Assembly: GCA_021778635.1 (NCBI GenBank)
Contig: JAJYCD010000022.1
Coordinates: 1 to 40,214 of the forward strand
DNA: 40,214 nt
Source: Actinomycetes bacterium
Lineage (GTDB): Bacteria > Actinomycetota > Actinomycetes > Actinomycetales > Cellulomonadaceae
Reading direction: 5' to 3'
Under the pieces are notes generated by a model, which ran no database searches, had not been told where the DNA came from, and worked only from the letters and a program-made list of their open reading frames with translations. The position numbers were made by a program, and so were the translations under genes. Shown piece after piece: positions 11,138 through 23,220 of the stretch (the first letter of the stretch is position 1; each line of letters begins with the position of its first letter).

Positions 11138-11688
11138 GCGAGTCGGCACCGGCCAGCCCGGCAGGTCCCCCTCCGCCCGAGATCGGGCTCATCTGGGCGC
11201 AGTCTCGCGCCGGGGTGATCGGTGTGGCCGGCGGGCTGCCCTGGCGCCTGCCCGAGGACCTGGCGCACTTCCGCGAGACGACCGCCGGGTGTCCGGTGAT
11301 CATGGGTCGCGCGACGTGGGAGTCGCTGCCCACGCGGTTCCGTCCGTTGCCGGGGCGCGCCAACATCGTCCTGTCGAGGCGCCCGGACCTCGTCGCGGAC
11401 GGCGCGACGGTGCTGCCGGACCTGGCCTCCGCCCTCGGCGCGGCCGCCGGCCGCGAGGCCTGGGTGATCGGTGGTGCATCGGTCTACGCCGAGGCGATCA
11501 CGCGCGCGACCCGGCTCGAGGTCACCGAGGTGGACCTCGACGTGACCGGGGACACCTACGCCCCGAGGGTCGACGGCACCTGGGTCGAGATCGCGCGGTC
11601 GCCGGAGGACGGGTGGTTCACGTCGACGGCCGGCCACCGCTACCGGTTCGTGAGCTACCGTCGTCGGCCCGACGCCGCGACGACCTGA
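11134..11688 (+). CDS. dfrA: dihydrofolate reductase
   Basis: Dihydrofolate reductase regenerates tetrahydrofolate with NADPH. The 184-residue protein carries [38 protein letters not shown], the substrate and cofactor region with the Trp and the active-site acidic residue. [12 protein letters not shown] is the second NADPH loop. GTG 11134 overlaps the thyA stop by four bases, so the genes are translationally coupled. The first 15 residues (Ser/Ala/Pro-rich) precede the domain. The stop codon lies inside the left arm of the following terminator hairpin. Confidence 0.96.
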   Translation: MSESAPASPAGPPPPEIGLIWAQSRAGVIGVAGGLPWRLPEDLAHFRETTAGCPVIMGRATWESLPTRFRPLPGRANIVLSRRPDLVADGATVLPDLASALGAAAGREAWVIGGASVYAEAITRATRLEVTEVDLDVTGDTYAPRVDGTWVEIARSPEDGWFTSTAGHRYRFVSYRRRPDAATT

Positions 11689-11722
11689 CCCGGCTCCTCC
11701 GGGGAGGCGCCGGGTCAGGTCG
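11681..11722. terminator. bidirectional terminator between dfrA and the binding-protein gene
   Basis: Bases 11681-11694 pair perfectly with 11709-11722 (14 bp). The loop contains a second small CCTC/GAGG stem. It lies between two convergent stop codons and overlaps the dfrA stop, so it can end both transcripts. Confidence 0.75.
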
Positions 11723-11724
11723 TG

Positions 11725-13137
11725 TCAGACGAGCTTCGGCTTGACGTCGCGTGCGTAGATGTCCTGCAGCTGTGCCTTGACCGCGGTGAGCACCGTCTGG
11801 GGGTCGTCGTTCTGCGTGACGACGCGCCCGAACCCGTCCGCGATCGCCTTGTCGCCGCCGGGGAGGAACACGCGCGCGCGGTCCTGGGTCCGCACCACGG
11901 CGATCTGGTCGATCGCGGTGGAGATCTGCGGAGCCTTCGCCGTGAGGGCGCTCGTGTCCGCGGAGGTGCGCGTCGGGATGTACCCCGTCGCCGCGGAGAA
12001 CGCCACCGTGTTCTCGGGGAGGGTCAGGAACTTGAGGAACGTCGCCGCGGCGAGCTGCTCCTCCGGGGTGATCGCCTTCGGGATCCCGATCCCTGCGCCG
12101 CCTGACGGGCACACCGGCTCCGTGGCCGCCGGTCCGCCCGGCAGGAACCCGACGCCGACGTCGAACGTCGCGCTCTTGAGGATCCCGACGAGACTGCCGG
12201 TCGAGCTGACGGTCGCGCTCACCGCACCCGACGCGATGTCGGCGGCCTGGTCGTTCGCGGTGACTCCCGCCCACTTGTCCTCCTGGACGCCCTTGCGGAT
12301 CCAGTCGAGCGCCGAGACGACAGGCTGCGCGTCGATCGTCAGGTCCCAGTCGTGGCTGTAGGCGCCGCCCCAGCCCCAGGCGTTGTTCTGGAAGGTCCAG
12401 CCCGCGTACCCGGCGACGGCCGGGTACTGGAACGCCTTCTGGGTGCCGAGGCCTGCGCCCATGAGCTTCGGAGCCCACTCGGCGAACTCGTTCCACGTCT
12501 TCGGCGCGCGGTCCGGGAGCCCTGCCGTCGCCCAGTGCTTCTTGTTGTAGTAGAACAACGGCGTCGAGCGCGCGTACGGCACGGCCCACTGCTCGCCCGC
12601 GTACCGGTAGTCCGAGTAGAAGCTCGGCCGGAAGTCCGCGGTGTCGACCTTCACGGCCTTGAGCAGCGAGGTCAGCGGGATGATCGACTGGTTGAGGTAG
12701 TACCGGAACCACCACACGTCGGAGAACATCACCAGGCCGGGCAGCCCACCACCGGTCAGTGCCGTCTGGAAGCGCTGGGCGACCTCCTCGTAGCTCGCTC
12801 CGGCGGTCACGAGGGTGACGGTGATCGCGGACTGCGAGGCGTTGAACTTCTCCACGAGCGCCTTCTCGACCGCCTGCGAGCCGCCCGGGTGGTTCGACCA
12901 GAAGCTGACCTGCTTGGCGGGCTTCACGCCGGCCCAGTCGGTGGTGCTCGTCGCGGACGGCGTCGACCCCCCGACGGCGGTCGACGGGCCGGCACAGGCA
13001 GCGAGCGTGAGGGCGCCGGCACCTGCGCCGGCCAGGGCCAGGAACGTCCGCCGGTCGAAGGCGCGGTCAGGGACCTGCAGGCCTCCGGGGATGTCGCCGG
13101 AGCGGCTGGGGAGGAAGCGGGAGAGTCCGGGGTTCAT
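11725..13137 (-). CDS. extracellular solute-binding lipoprotein, UgpB-like (ABC importer)
   Basis: This 470-residue protein is a family-1 solute-binding lipoprotein. The N-terminus has a twin-arginine motif (DRRTFLAL) followed by a hydrophobic stretch and the lipobox LAAC, so it is probably exported folded by Tat and lipid-anchored. Binding-protein landmarks include VSFWSNHPGGSQAVEKALVEKFN, the aromatic-rich WNEFAEW and a C-terminal PENTVAFSAATGYIPTR resembling glycerol-3-phosphate-binding UgpB. The ribosome binding site GGAAGGA precedes the ATG. It ends the operon with two permeases and a glycerophosphodiesterase, which supports a glycerophosphodiester or glycerol-3-phosphate substrate. A sugar substrate cannot be excluded. 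Confidence 0.88.
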   Translation of the reverse strand: MNPGLSRFLPSRSGDIPGGLQVPDRAFDRRTFLALAGAGAGALTLAACAGPSTAVGGSTPSATSTTDWAGVKPAKQVSFWSNHPGGSQAVEKALVEKFNASQSAITVTLVTAGASYEEVAQRFQTALTGGGLPGLVMFSDVWWFRYYLNQSIIPLTSLLKAVKVDTADFRPSFYSDYRYAGEQWAVPYARSTPLFYYNKKHWATAGLPDRAPKTWNEFAEWAPKLMGAGLGTQKAFQYPAVAGYAGWTFQNNAWGWGGAYSHDWDLTIDAQPVVSALDWIRKGVQEDKWAGVTANDQAADIASGAVSATVSSTGSLVGILKSATFDVGVGFLPGGPAATEPVCPSGGAGIGIPKAITPEEQLAAATFLKFLTLPENTVAFSAATGYIPTRTSADTSALTAKAPQISTAIDQIAVVRTQDRARVFLPGGDKAIADGFGRVVTQNDDPQTVLTAVKAQLQDIYARDVKPKLV

Positions 13138-13161
13138 CAGGGATTCCTTCCGAGGGCGATC

Positions 13162-13176
13162 GACCAGGGTCTGGTC
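13162..13176. other. 15-base palindrome upstream of the binding-protein gene
   Basis: GACCAG and CTGGTC flank a GGT triplet in the 113-base gap between the permease and binding-protein genes, 25 bases before the ATG. It could be an mRNA hairpin that raises the amount of binding-protein message, or a small operator. Confidence 0.3.
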
Positions 13177-13250
13177 ATGGACGAGCGAGGGAGATCAGCG
13201 GCTGCAGGTGCGGTGGGTGAGGAGGGACACGTGAGAGGCGCGCCGGGGCG

Positions 13251-14144
13251 TCAACCCGTGACCGCGCCCTGGGTGAGGCCGGCCACGATCCAGCGCTGCA
13301 GGACGGCGAAGATCGCGAGCACCGGGAGGATCACGACGACCGTGCCGGCCATGAGCACCCCCCAGGCGGCGGACCCGGACTCGCTGTTCTGCAGCAGGGT
13401 CAGGCCGACCGGCAACGTCATGGCGTTCGGGTCGTCGACGATGATCAGCGGCCACAGGTACTCGTTCCACTCGAAGACGATGCTGATCAGCGCCACGGTG
13501 GCGATCGCCGGCGCGGAGACCGGCGCCACGATCGCCACGAGCCGGCGCAGGTGGCTCGCGCCGTCGAGCTCGGCGGCCTCGACGATCGAACGGGGGAGCG
13601 ACAGGAACTGCTGCCGGAGCAGGAACGTCCCGAACGCCGTGCCGAGTCCCGGCAGGACGATGCCCCACAGCGTGTTGCGCCCGCCGAGCTGGGCGATCAG
13701 CGTGTAGTTCGGGACGAGCGCGATGTGCGGCGGCACCATCAGCGCGACCAGGATCAGGACGAACACCAGCCGCTTGGCGGGAAACCGGATGAAGACGAGG
13801 GCATAGGCGGTGATGACGGCGAGGACGACCTTGACCCCGGCCCCGAACGCCGTGACGAGCGCGCTGTTGAGGAAGAGCCGCCCGAAGGACACCGTGCGGG
13901 CGGCCTCGAGGTAGTTGCCCGCGTACGGCTTGCTCGGCAGCCACTGGATCGGTAGCCGCACGAGCTCGTGCGGCTGCTTGATCGAGGCGATCACCATCCA
14001 CGCCAACGGCAGGACGACCACCGTGGTGGCCAGGATCACGGGAAGGTACCCGCCGAGAGCGGTGCTCACGGTGCCGCGCACGGTCTCGCGCCGGCGGCGG
14101 GTCGTCCGCGGCACGGCGGCCGGGCGGGTCGCGACGGTGCTCAC
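13251..14144 (-). CDS. ABC transporter permease, UgpE-like
   Basis: This 297-residue inner-membrane permease has about six transmembrane helices. The EAA coupling loop is EAAELDGASHLRRLVAIVAPVSAP, the site that docks onto the ATPase. FEWNEYLWPLIIV is characteristic of the MalG/UgpE type. Its GTG start overlaps the stop of the upstream permease as GTGA. The first 25 residues are Arg/Thr-rich and cytoplasmic. It pairs with the UgpA-like protein to form the channel. Confidence 0.92.
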   Translation of the reverse strand: MSTVATRPAAVPRTTRRRRETVRGTVSTALGGYLPVILATTVVVLPLAWMVIASIKQPHELVRLPIQWLPSKPYAGNYLEAARTVSFGRLFLNSALVTAFGAGVKVVLAVITAYALVFIRFPAKRLVFVLILVALMVPPHIALVPNYTLIAQLGGRNTLWGIVLPGLGTAFGTFLLRQQFLSLPRSIVEAAELDGASHLRRLVAIVAPVSAPAIATVALISIVFEWNEYLWPLIIVDDPNAMTLPVGLTLLQNSESGSAAWGVLMAGTVVVILPVLAIFAVLQRWIVAGLTQGAVTG

Positions 14145-15106
14145 GCGTAGTGCACCTTTCTCTCGAGGAAGCGCATCTGGAGGAGGGTCGCGAGAAGCAG
14201 CACCACGAACAGGATCGTGGCGACCGCGGCGGAGTAGCCGGCCCGACCGTTGACGAACGCCTCGACGTAGACCTGGTACATGAGGGTCGTCGTCCCGTCG
14301 AGCGGTCCGCCCTTCGTCATCACCTGGATGAGGTCGAAGGACTGCAGCGAGCTGAGCATCGTCGTGACCATCAGGAAGAAGGTCGTGGGCGACAGGAGCG
14401 GGACGGTGATCCGGGTGAACCGACGCAGCGCCCCGGCACCGTCGAGCGCGGCGGCGTCGAGCACGTCCTGCGGGACGCTCTGCAGCGCGGCCAGGTAGAC
14501 GACCGCCGCATAGCCGAGGTTCTTCCAGACGTACACGACGATCACCATCACGAGGGCCCAGCTCCGGTCGAGGTACCAGTCGGGGCCCGTCGTCCCCCAC
14601 AGGCGCAGGAGGGCGGAGAGCGCGCCGTAGGTGGGGTCGAAGATGAACAGCCAGACGAGACCGACGCCGACCCCCGAGAGCACGTACGGCGCGAAGACGA
14701 CGGCGCGGGCAGCGGTACGGCCGCGGATCCGCCGGTTGAGCGCCGTCGCGAGGAGCAGACCGAGCAGGAGGGTCGCGCCGACGGTCGCGACGGTGAACAC
14801 GGCGGTCACCCGCAGCACGTCGAGGCTGGTCGGGTCACGGAACCAGCGCAGGTAGTTGCCGAACCCGACCGGCGTCGCGGTGCGCGACCCGAGGTTCCAG
14901 TCGAGCGTCGAGTAGTACACGTTGGTCAGCAGCGGACGGTAGGTGAAGAGCGCGATCAGGACGAGGTTCGGTCCGGCGAACGCCAGGAACACCAGGTACT
15001 CGCGGGTCCGACGGCTGCGCCGTGGGCGCGGACCTGCGATCGGTGCAGCCGGCTCTGCCGTGCCCGACGGTGTCGCGCGAGTGTCGCGCGTGCCCACCAC
15101 GGTCAC
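14141..15106 (-). CDS. ABC transporter permease, UgpA-like
   Basis: This 321-residue permease of the MalF/UgpA type starts with a basic cytoplasmic tail (RPRRSRRTREY) and then about six helices. The coupling loop is LDAAALDGAGALRRFTRITVPLLSP. The GTG at 15106 overlaps the stop of the glycerophosphodiesterase gene (GTGA). The open frame extends far upstream over that gene, but that part lacks membrane character. No ATP-binding subunit is encoded in the operon, so a shared MsmK/UgpC-type ATPase elsewhere is expected. Confidence 0.92.
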   Translation of the reverse strand: MTVVGTRDTRATPSGTAEPAAPIAGPRPRRSRRTREYLVFLAFAGPNLVLIALFTYRPLLTNVYYSTLDWNLGSRTATPVGFGNYLRWFRDPTSLDVLRVTAVFTVATVGATLLLGLLLATALNRRIRGRTAARAVVFAPYVLSGVGVGLVWLFIFDPTYGALSALLRLWGTTGPDWYLDRSWALVMVIVVYVWKNLGYAAVVYLAALQSVPQDVLDAAALDGAGALRRFTRITVPLLSPTTFFLMVTTMLSSLQSFDLIQVMTKGGPLDGTTTLMYQVYVEAFVNGRAGYSAAVATILFVVLLLATLLQMRFLERKVHYA

Positions 15107-15804
15107 GCGGGCGCCCCGTCCACCATCGCGCGCAGGGCACCGATCCGGTCCGTCATCACGGCGTCGACGCCCAGGTCGAGGACGAGTCGCAGGTCCGCGT
15201 CGTCGTTCGGGGTCCAGCAGCACACGCCGATGCCGAACGAGTGGAACGCCTCGACGGTCGCGGGGGCCAGGAGCCGCCAGTACGGGTTGTAGAGCTGAGG
15301 GCGCAACATCGACAGGAGCCGGACGTCCGGGAGATGGAGGTTCGTGTCGTTCAGGTAGATCGCGGCGTCGCGGTCGGTGGCGCGGATCTCGAGCAGGCCC
15401 TCGGTGGAACCGCAGAAGGCCGTGCCCTCCGCGCGATGGCGGCGGACGACGTCGGCAGCGGGGAGCGCCGCGATCGGGTGCTTCTGGTCGATCACGAGCG
15501 GGACGCCGGTCTGGGCCGAGAGGTCGAGGAGGTCCTCGAGCCGAGGAACGCGCACGTCGGCCGAACCCAGGCGTGCGATCTCGGGCCAGGTCAGTGCGGA
15601 GACCGGCCGCGGGTCGCCCCAGTGGCGCGTGAGCGTGTCGTCGTGCAGGACGACCACCGTGCCGTCGGCGGCGAGCTGGACGTCCACCTCCACGGCATCG
15701 GCACCCTGCTCCATCGCGGACCTCACGGCCTCGACGGTGTTCTCGCGGTACCGGACGGGGTCGCCGCGGTGGGCGATCGCGAGCACGCGGGTGGCACGGG
15801 GCAC
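15103..15804 (-). CDS. glycerophosphodiester phosphodiesterase
   Basis: This enzyme hydrolyses glycerophosphodiesters to an alcohol and glycerol-3-phosphate. The 233-residue TIM-barrel protein has AHRGDPVRYRENT at residues 11-24 (catalytic His and metal-binding Glu). EVDVQLAADGTVVVLHDDTLTR supplies further acidic ligands and the second catalytic His. No signal peptide is present, so it acts in the cytoplasm like UgpQ. GTG 15804 is preferred over an in-frame GTG at 15882 because a GGAGGT ribosome binding site sits seven bases before it and the domain starts at once. It is first in the ugp-like operon. Confidence 0.92.
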   Translation of the reverse strand: MPRATRVLAIAHRGDPVRYRENTVEAVRSAMEQGADAVEVDVQLAADGTVVVLHDDTLTRHWGDPRPVSALTWPEIARLGSADVRVPRLEDLLDLSAQTGVPLVIDQKHPIAALPAADVVRRHRAEGTAFCGSTEGLLEIRATDRDAAIYLNDTNLHLPDVRLLSMLRPQLYNPYWRLLAPATVEAFHSFGIGVCCWTPNDDADLRLVLDLGVDAVMTDRIGALRAMVDGAPA

Positions 15805-16108
15805 GGCGGGACCTCCGGGTGTGGTGGTGGTGCGGGCGGCGGCGCCCGGCCGCACCAGGAGGGCGGCCCAGCAGGAGTACACACCTCCGGGAGGCGTCCG
15901 CGAGGGCTTGCGCGGAACACGTCATCGAGGGTTCATGAGGTGTTCGTCGGCGTCACGTCGACGTCATGTCCGCGTCCCCGCGGCGACACGTGCGGGCGGT
16001 CCGACGTCGGTCCGGGCGGTCACCCGCTGAGGGAGATGCGTCGCGCGCGTGACGGCCCGCCGGCCCGCGATCGCCGTCCTCGCGCCTCCGGGACGGTAGT
16101 TTGAGGCC
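15805..16108. promoter_or_regulatory. 304-base divergent control region, ugp-like operon / dapA
   Basis: No gene is seen here. The region holds the ribosome binding site of the phosphodiesterase (15811-15816 on the minus strand), a set of 10-11-base direct repeats at 15921-15984, and the dapA -10 box at 16097-16102. No clear -10 was found for the minus-strand operon. Confidence 0.6.
15921..15984 (+). repeat. 10-11-base direct repeats resembling PHO boxes
   Basis: Units beginning GTC or GTTC recur at 15921, 15931, 15942, 15952, 15963 and 15974, with spacings of 10, 11, 10, 11 and 11. The best are GTTCATGAGGT, GTTCGTCGGC and GTCATGTCCGC. The Streptomyces PhoP-binding PHO box is built of 11-base direct repeats with a GTTCA-type core. 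The assignment here is inferred. Confidence 0.4.
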
Positions 16109-16111
16109 ATG
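16097..16111 (+). promoter_or_regulatory. leaderless promoter of dapA
   Basis: A TAGTTT -10 box at 16097-16102 is separated by 6 nt from the ATG at 16109. Confidence 0.6.
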
Positions 16112-17035
16112 CCGCACGCCACCTCGCCCGCGCGCCCGTTCGGAGCGGTGCTGACCGCGATGGTCACACCCATGGACGCCGCGGGAGCCGTCGACCTCGA
16201 CGCCGCCGCCCGCCTCGCCCGTCACCTCGCCGACCACGGTCACGACGGGATCGTCGTGAACGGGACGACGGGTGAGTCGCCGACGACGCACGCCCCGGAG
16301 AAGGCGGACCTCGTCCGCACCGTCGTGGACGCGGTCGGCGACCGGGTCGCGGTCGTCGCCGGTGCCGGGTCGAACGACACGTCGCACGCGATCCGGATGG
16401 CGCAGCAGGCGCAGGAGGCCGGGGCGCACGGTCTCCTCGTGGTGAGCCCGTACTACTCACGTCCGTCGCAGGACGGCATCGTCAGGCACACGCTCGCGAT
16501 CGCCGAGGAGACCTCGCTCCCCGTGATGCTGTACGACGTGCCAGGTCGCACCGGGGTGCGGATCTCGCCGTCCGCTCTCGACCGGCTCGCGGCCCACGAG
16601 CGGATCGTGGCGATGAAGGACGCGACGGGCGACGTCGCCGGCGCCGCGCACATGATCCAGCGCACGGGTCTGGCCTGGTACAGCGGGGACGACGCCCTGT
16701 TCCTGCCGCTGCTCGCCCAGGGTGCGGTGGGGGTGGTCAGCGTCGTCGGGCACGTCGCCGGCCTGCAGCTCGCCGAGATCGCCAGGGCCTTCGCCGCCGG
16801 CGACAACGTGCGTGCTCTCGAGGTGTTCCGCGCGATCGGGCCGGCGATCCGTGCGCTGAACGGTGCTGGCTTCCAGGCCGTCATGGCCAAGGCGGCGATC
16901 GAGATCCTCGGGATCACCCCGTGTCGCGAGCTGCGCCTGCCGAACGTCGCCGCGACCGACGGCGAGGCGCTCGCGGTCCGCGCGGCGCTGGTCGCGGCGG
17001 GCCTGATCGACGCGGGTGGCTCGCCGGACCGCTGA
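16109..17035 (+). CDS. dapA: 4-hydroxy-tetrahydrodipicolinate synthase
   Basis: DapA condenses pyruvate with aspartate semialdehyde, the first committed step to lysine and diaminopimelate. The 308-residue protein shows NGTTGESPT, the VVSPYYSRPSQDGI tyrosine region and the Schiff-base lysine at about residue 170 in RIVAMKDATGD. The family length is about 290-310. The ATG at 16109 lies 6 nt after a TAGTTT -10 box. It stands alone, divergent from the ugp-like operon and convergent with the EamA gene. dapB is in the same window but about 9 kb away in its own unit. Confidence 0.96.
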   Translation: MPHATSPARPFGAVLTAMVTPMDAAGAVDLDAAARLARHLADHGHDGIVVNGTTGESPTTHAPEKADLVRTVVDAVGDRVAVVAGAGSNDTSHAIRMAQQAQEAGAHGLLVVSPYYSRPSQDGIVRHTLAIAEETSLPVMLYDVPGRTGVRISPSALDRLAAHERIVAMKDATGDVAGAAHMIQRTGLAWYSGDDALFLPLLAQGAVGVVSVVGHVAGLQLAEIARAFAAGDNVRALEVFRAIGPAIRALNGAGFQAVMAKAAIEILGITPCRELRLPNVAATDGEALAVRAALVAAGLIDAGGSPDR

Positions 17036-17197
17036 TGCCGCACCCGCCCCCCGGGCTGGCAGCACCTCGTCGGCGCTGACGGTCCCTGACGGCGCACGTC
17101 TCCGCACGGGCCCCTGGCGGGTGCGCTGCTGTCCTGCGACGCGAGCCCGCGTGCGTGTCCGGTCATGCCGGTGGGCGGGAGGCCTGAGCGGGTCGGG

Positions 17198-18106
17198 TCA
17201 GGTCGTCGCGACCTCGGGTGCGGGCGACTCGTGCGTCGACCGTGGTTGCGAGTCGGCGGACCGGTGCGAGCCGGCAGCGGAGCCGCCGACGATGAGCACC
17301 ATCGCGAGCACCACGGTCGCGGTGATCGGCTCCGCCAGGACCGCGGCACCGAGACCGACGGCGACGACGGGGTTGATGTAGGCGACGAGGGTCGAGCGCG
17401 CCGCGCCGACCTCGGAGATCAAGGCGAAGAACAGCACGAACGCCAGTGCGGTGCAGATCACGCCGAGGGTGACGAGCGCCGCGACGGCCTGGGGTCCCGG
17501 GGTCGGGTGCGGACCCGTCAGCGCGACGATCGGCGCGTAGACGAGAGCAGCGAGAGTGAGGCACGCGGCGGTGAGCGTCACCGCAGGGACGCCGCGAAGT
17601 GCACGGTCCGCCACGATCGGCGCGGTCGCGTAGCCGAGCGCCGCCAGGAGGACCTGAGCGAGCGGCCAGGTGTGCCCCTGCACCGCGCCAGGGCCGAGCA
17701 GCAGGACCACTCCTCCCAGACCGACGAGCAACCCGACCCAGCGCACCACGGTGACCGGGCGGCGGTCGCCCAGGAATCGCCCGAGCACGACGGCGAGGAT
17801 CGGGACGGTCGCCACGAGCAGCCCGGTCGTCGAGCTCGCGAGCACGGTCTCGGCGTTCGACAGCAGGAACCAGGGCCCGACGATCTCGAGCGCGGCGAAC
17901 GCCCCGACCGCCGCCCAGCGGCCGCGCAACGGGCGCAGCCCACCGGCGCGCACGGCGAACGGGACGAGGACCACGGCGCCGACGGCGGTGCGTGCGAAGA
18001 CGACCGTCGGTGGCGAGACGTCGGCGACGGCGATCTTGATGAGCAGGTACGGCATGCCCCAGATGGCGCCGACGGCGCCGAGGAGCAGCCAGCCGCGTCG
18101 CGTCAC
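17198..18106 (-). CDS. EamA/DMT-superfamily membrane transporter
   Basis: The 302-residue protein has about ten hydrophobic segments in two EamA repeats. It opens with GWLLLGAVGAIWGMPYLLIKIAVADVSPPTVVFART. The second repeat includes AYINPVVAVGLGAAVLAEPIT. Such proteins export metabolites or amino acids; the substrate cannot be read from sequence. GTG 18106 is chosen because GGGAGGT lies seven bases upstream and the first helix starts directly after it; longer in-frame starts are Arg-rich and unlikely. A minus-strand TAGGCT (18207-18202) is a candidate -10, giving a leader of about 90 bases. Convergent with dapA. Confidence 0.9.
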   Translation of the reverse strand: MTRRGWLLLGAVGAIWGMPYLLIKIAVADVSPPTVVFARTAVGAVVLVPFAVRAGGLRPLRGRWAAVGAFAALEIVGPWFLLSNAETVLASSTTGLLVATVPILAVVLGRFLGDRRPVTVVRWVGLLVGLGGVVLLLGPGAVQGHTWPLAQVLLAALGYATAPIVADRALRGVPAVTLTAACLTLAALVYAPIVALTGPHPTPGPQAVAALVTLGVICTALAFVLFFALISEVGAARSTLVAYINPVVAVGLGAAVLAEPITATVVLAMVLIVGGSAAGSHRSADSQPRSTHESPAPEVATT

Positions 18107-18287
18107 GCGTGGACCTCCCTGTTCTCCTGCGTCGCCACCGCGGATCCGCGGTCGATCCCGCCGCCGACGTGTGCGTCGGCGCGCCTGACGACCCGTACGG
18201 GAGCCTAGGGCCGACGTCCGACATCCGGCGCGGACCCCGACCGACACGCACGCAGGGGTGGTCCCTGTCCACGTCGCGCCTCACCGC

Positions 18288-18300
18288 TACCGTGAGGACT

Positions 18301-18303
<3 letters not shown>
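18288..18303 (+). promoter_or_regulatory. leaderless promoter of ftsK
   Basis: A TACCGT -10 box at 18288-18293 is followed by 7 nt and the GTG at 18301. Confidence 0.6.
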
Positions 18304-20948
<2,645 letters not shown>

Positions 20949-20970
<22 letters not shown>

Positions 20971-23153
20971 TCGAGCGTGCCACCCTGGTCGACCTGATCG
21001 TCGCGGCTGCAGCGCTGGTCGCCGCTTCGGCAGCCGCCGCGATGGCTGTGCGGTTGCGTGGTGCCGTGCGGCGAGCTGCTGCGGATCGCCTCGAGGCCGA
21101 GCGGCTGCACCGCTGGTACGACGCGGTCAAGGCCTCGAGCCGCGACGGCTTCGTGGTCCAGTCCGTCGGCGGCGCGGTGCTGGACCTGAACCCCGCTGCG
21201 TGCGAGATGCTCGGTGTCGACGCCCGCGGCGCGATCGGGCGGCACATCAACGACCTCGAGCTGGTCGTCGTCGACGCGCACGGTCTCCCGATGGTCCCGG
21301 CCGGGGTCTTCGGGGTGCGGCACCCGAACGGGAGCCCGGGACGGTCCCACGACCCCGTGGTCGTGGGTCTCGGACGGGTCGGCCAGGAGCAGCTGCCGAT
21401 CCGTGCGGTCCAGGTCTCGTCGTCCCTCGTGCCGAACGGTGACGGCGGGGCGGTGGCGGTCCTGTCCCTCCTGACGGACGTCACGACCAGGCAGCAGGCC
21501 AAGGCGGCGCTCGAACGCAGCGAGACGCAGTTCCGCGTCGCGATGGAGAACGCTCCGATCGGCATGGCGCTCGTCGACCTCGCGTGGCGCCTCGTCGAGG
21601 TGAACGCCTCGTTCGCCGAGCTCCTGGGTACGACGGTCGACGCCTTGCGCGGGTACGAGCTGCTCGCACTCTCCCACCCGGACGAGCGGGCGGCCGAGAT
21701 CGCCGAGGTCCAGCAGCTGCTCGGCGGGGAGAAGCTCCGGTTCTCCCTGGAGAAGCGGTACCTGCGTGCCGACGGTCACGAGGTCTGGGCCGTCCTCGAC
21801 GTCGCGCTCGCGCGGACCGCCGACGGTGCACCCGACCACTTCGTCGTGCAGGTCAGGGACAGCACCGAGTCGAGGCTCCAGGCCGAGATGCTGACGCACC
21901 GGGCGATGCACGACCCGCTGACCGGACTCGCGAACCGGACGCTCCTCCAGGAGGTCCTGCAGTCGGTGATCGAGCAGCCGGGGGTGTCCGGCCGGCTCGC
22001 GGTGATGGCGTGCGACCTCGATCGGTTCAAGGCGATCAACGACCGGCTCGGCCATGCCGCGGGCGACGAGGTGCTCGTCCACGTCGCGGGCGTGCTGCGG
22101 GCGGCGGCCGGTGGCCGCGGGACGGTGGCCCGGCTCGGCGGCGACGAGTTCGTCGTCGTGCTGCACGACATCGACAGCGCGCGCACCGTCGTCGAGGTCG
22201 CCGCGGCGGTCCACGGTGGGCTCCGGGAGCCGTTGCGGCTGCAGCGCAAGCGCGTCGCCGTCCGCGCGAGCATCGGGATCGCCTTCGCCGACGCGGACAC
22301 GCTCGCGAACGGTGCTCCGGGTCTTCTCGCGGCGGCCGACGCGGCGCTCTACCGGGCGAAGGCCGCCGGTCGTGGTCGCACCGAGGTCTACGACCCGTCG
22401 ATGGCGGCGAGCGGAGTCTCGACGAGTCTCCACGCCGAGCTCACCGACGCGCTCACGAACGGCCAGCTCGCGCTTCACTACCAACCGATCGTGGCGTTGT
22501 CCGACGAGCGCGTGATGGGCCACGAGGCCCTCATCCGATGGCAGCACCCGCAGCGGGGCATGCTGCTGCCCGACCAGTTCCTCGGCATCGCCGAAGAGGC
22601 GGGCATCGGCGTCTCGCTCGGCGCGTGGGTCGTGACCGAAGCGGTCGCCTACCTCGCGCGGTGCAAGGACCAGACGCGCTGGGTGTCGATCAACGCCTCC
22701 GGCGACCAGCTCGGCGACGGGGAGTTCGTCGCCCGCGTGCTCTGGGAGATCTCGCGCATGCGCGTGGCGCCGGGCCGGCTCGTCGTCGAGCTCACCGAGT
22801 CCTCGCTGATCGACTCGGGCACGCGCGTGCGGCACGAGCTGACGCAGCTGCGTGCCGCCGGCGTGCCGATCCTGCTCGACGACTTCGGGACCGGGATCTC
22901 GCCGTTGTCGTATCTGCGGGACCTTCCGGTGAACGGCGTCAAGCTCGACCGGTCCTTCACGTCGGGCATCCCCGACGACCCCGCGGCGGCCAAGGTCGCG
23001 CGGGCTCTCGGATCCCTCGCGCGTGATCTCACGATGATCACGATCGCCGAAGGGATCGAGAACGTCGAGCAGGGCGACTTCTTGTACGCGAGCGGATGGC
23101 GGTACGGGCAGGGTTGGCTGTTCGGCGGCGGGCGGCCGGAGTCCGAGCTGTGA
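20949..23153 (+). CDS. membrane-anchored PAS-PAS-GGDEF-EAL cyclic-di-GMP protein
   Basis: The 734-residue protein has one N-terminal transmembrane helix (about 11-34), two PAS-like sensor regions (about 55-180 and 190-305), a GGDEF domain and an EAL domain. The GGDEF motif is intact (RLGGDEFVVVL, near 396) and no RxxD inhibitory site precedes it. The EAL domain keeps HEALIRW near 526, the Asn in INASGDQL, ELTES, LLDDFGTG, KLDRSF, AEGIEN and GQGW, so both synthesis and breakdown of cyclic-di-GMP look possible. GTG 20949 lies inside the end of ftsK (22-base overlap), so its translation is probably coupled to ftsK. Confidence 0.93.
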
Positions 23154-23205
23154 CGGGCGCCGCGCCTCGCCGATCGATGCACGGCGCGTGCACCTCCGCG
23201 CCCTC

Positions 23206-23220
23206 TACGCTGCAGGGATG
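23206..23220 (+). promoter_or_regulatory. leaderless promoter of pgsA
   Basis: A TACGCT -10 box at 23206-23211 is followed by 6 nt and the ATG at 23218. Confidence 0.58.

Noticed and set aside
17036..17197. A terminator between convergent dapA and the EamA gene
   Set aside because: Several GC-rich partial inverted repeats are present but none forms a convincing long stem.
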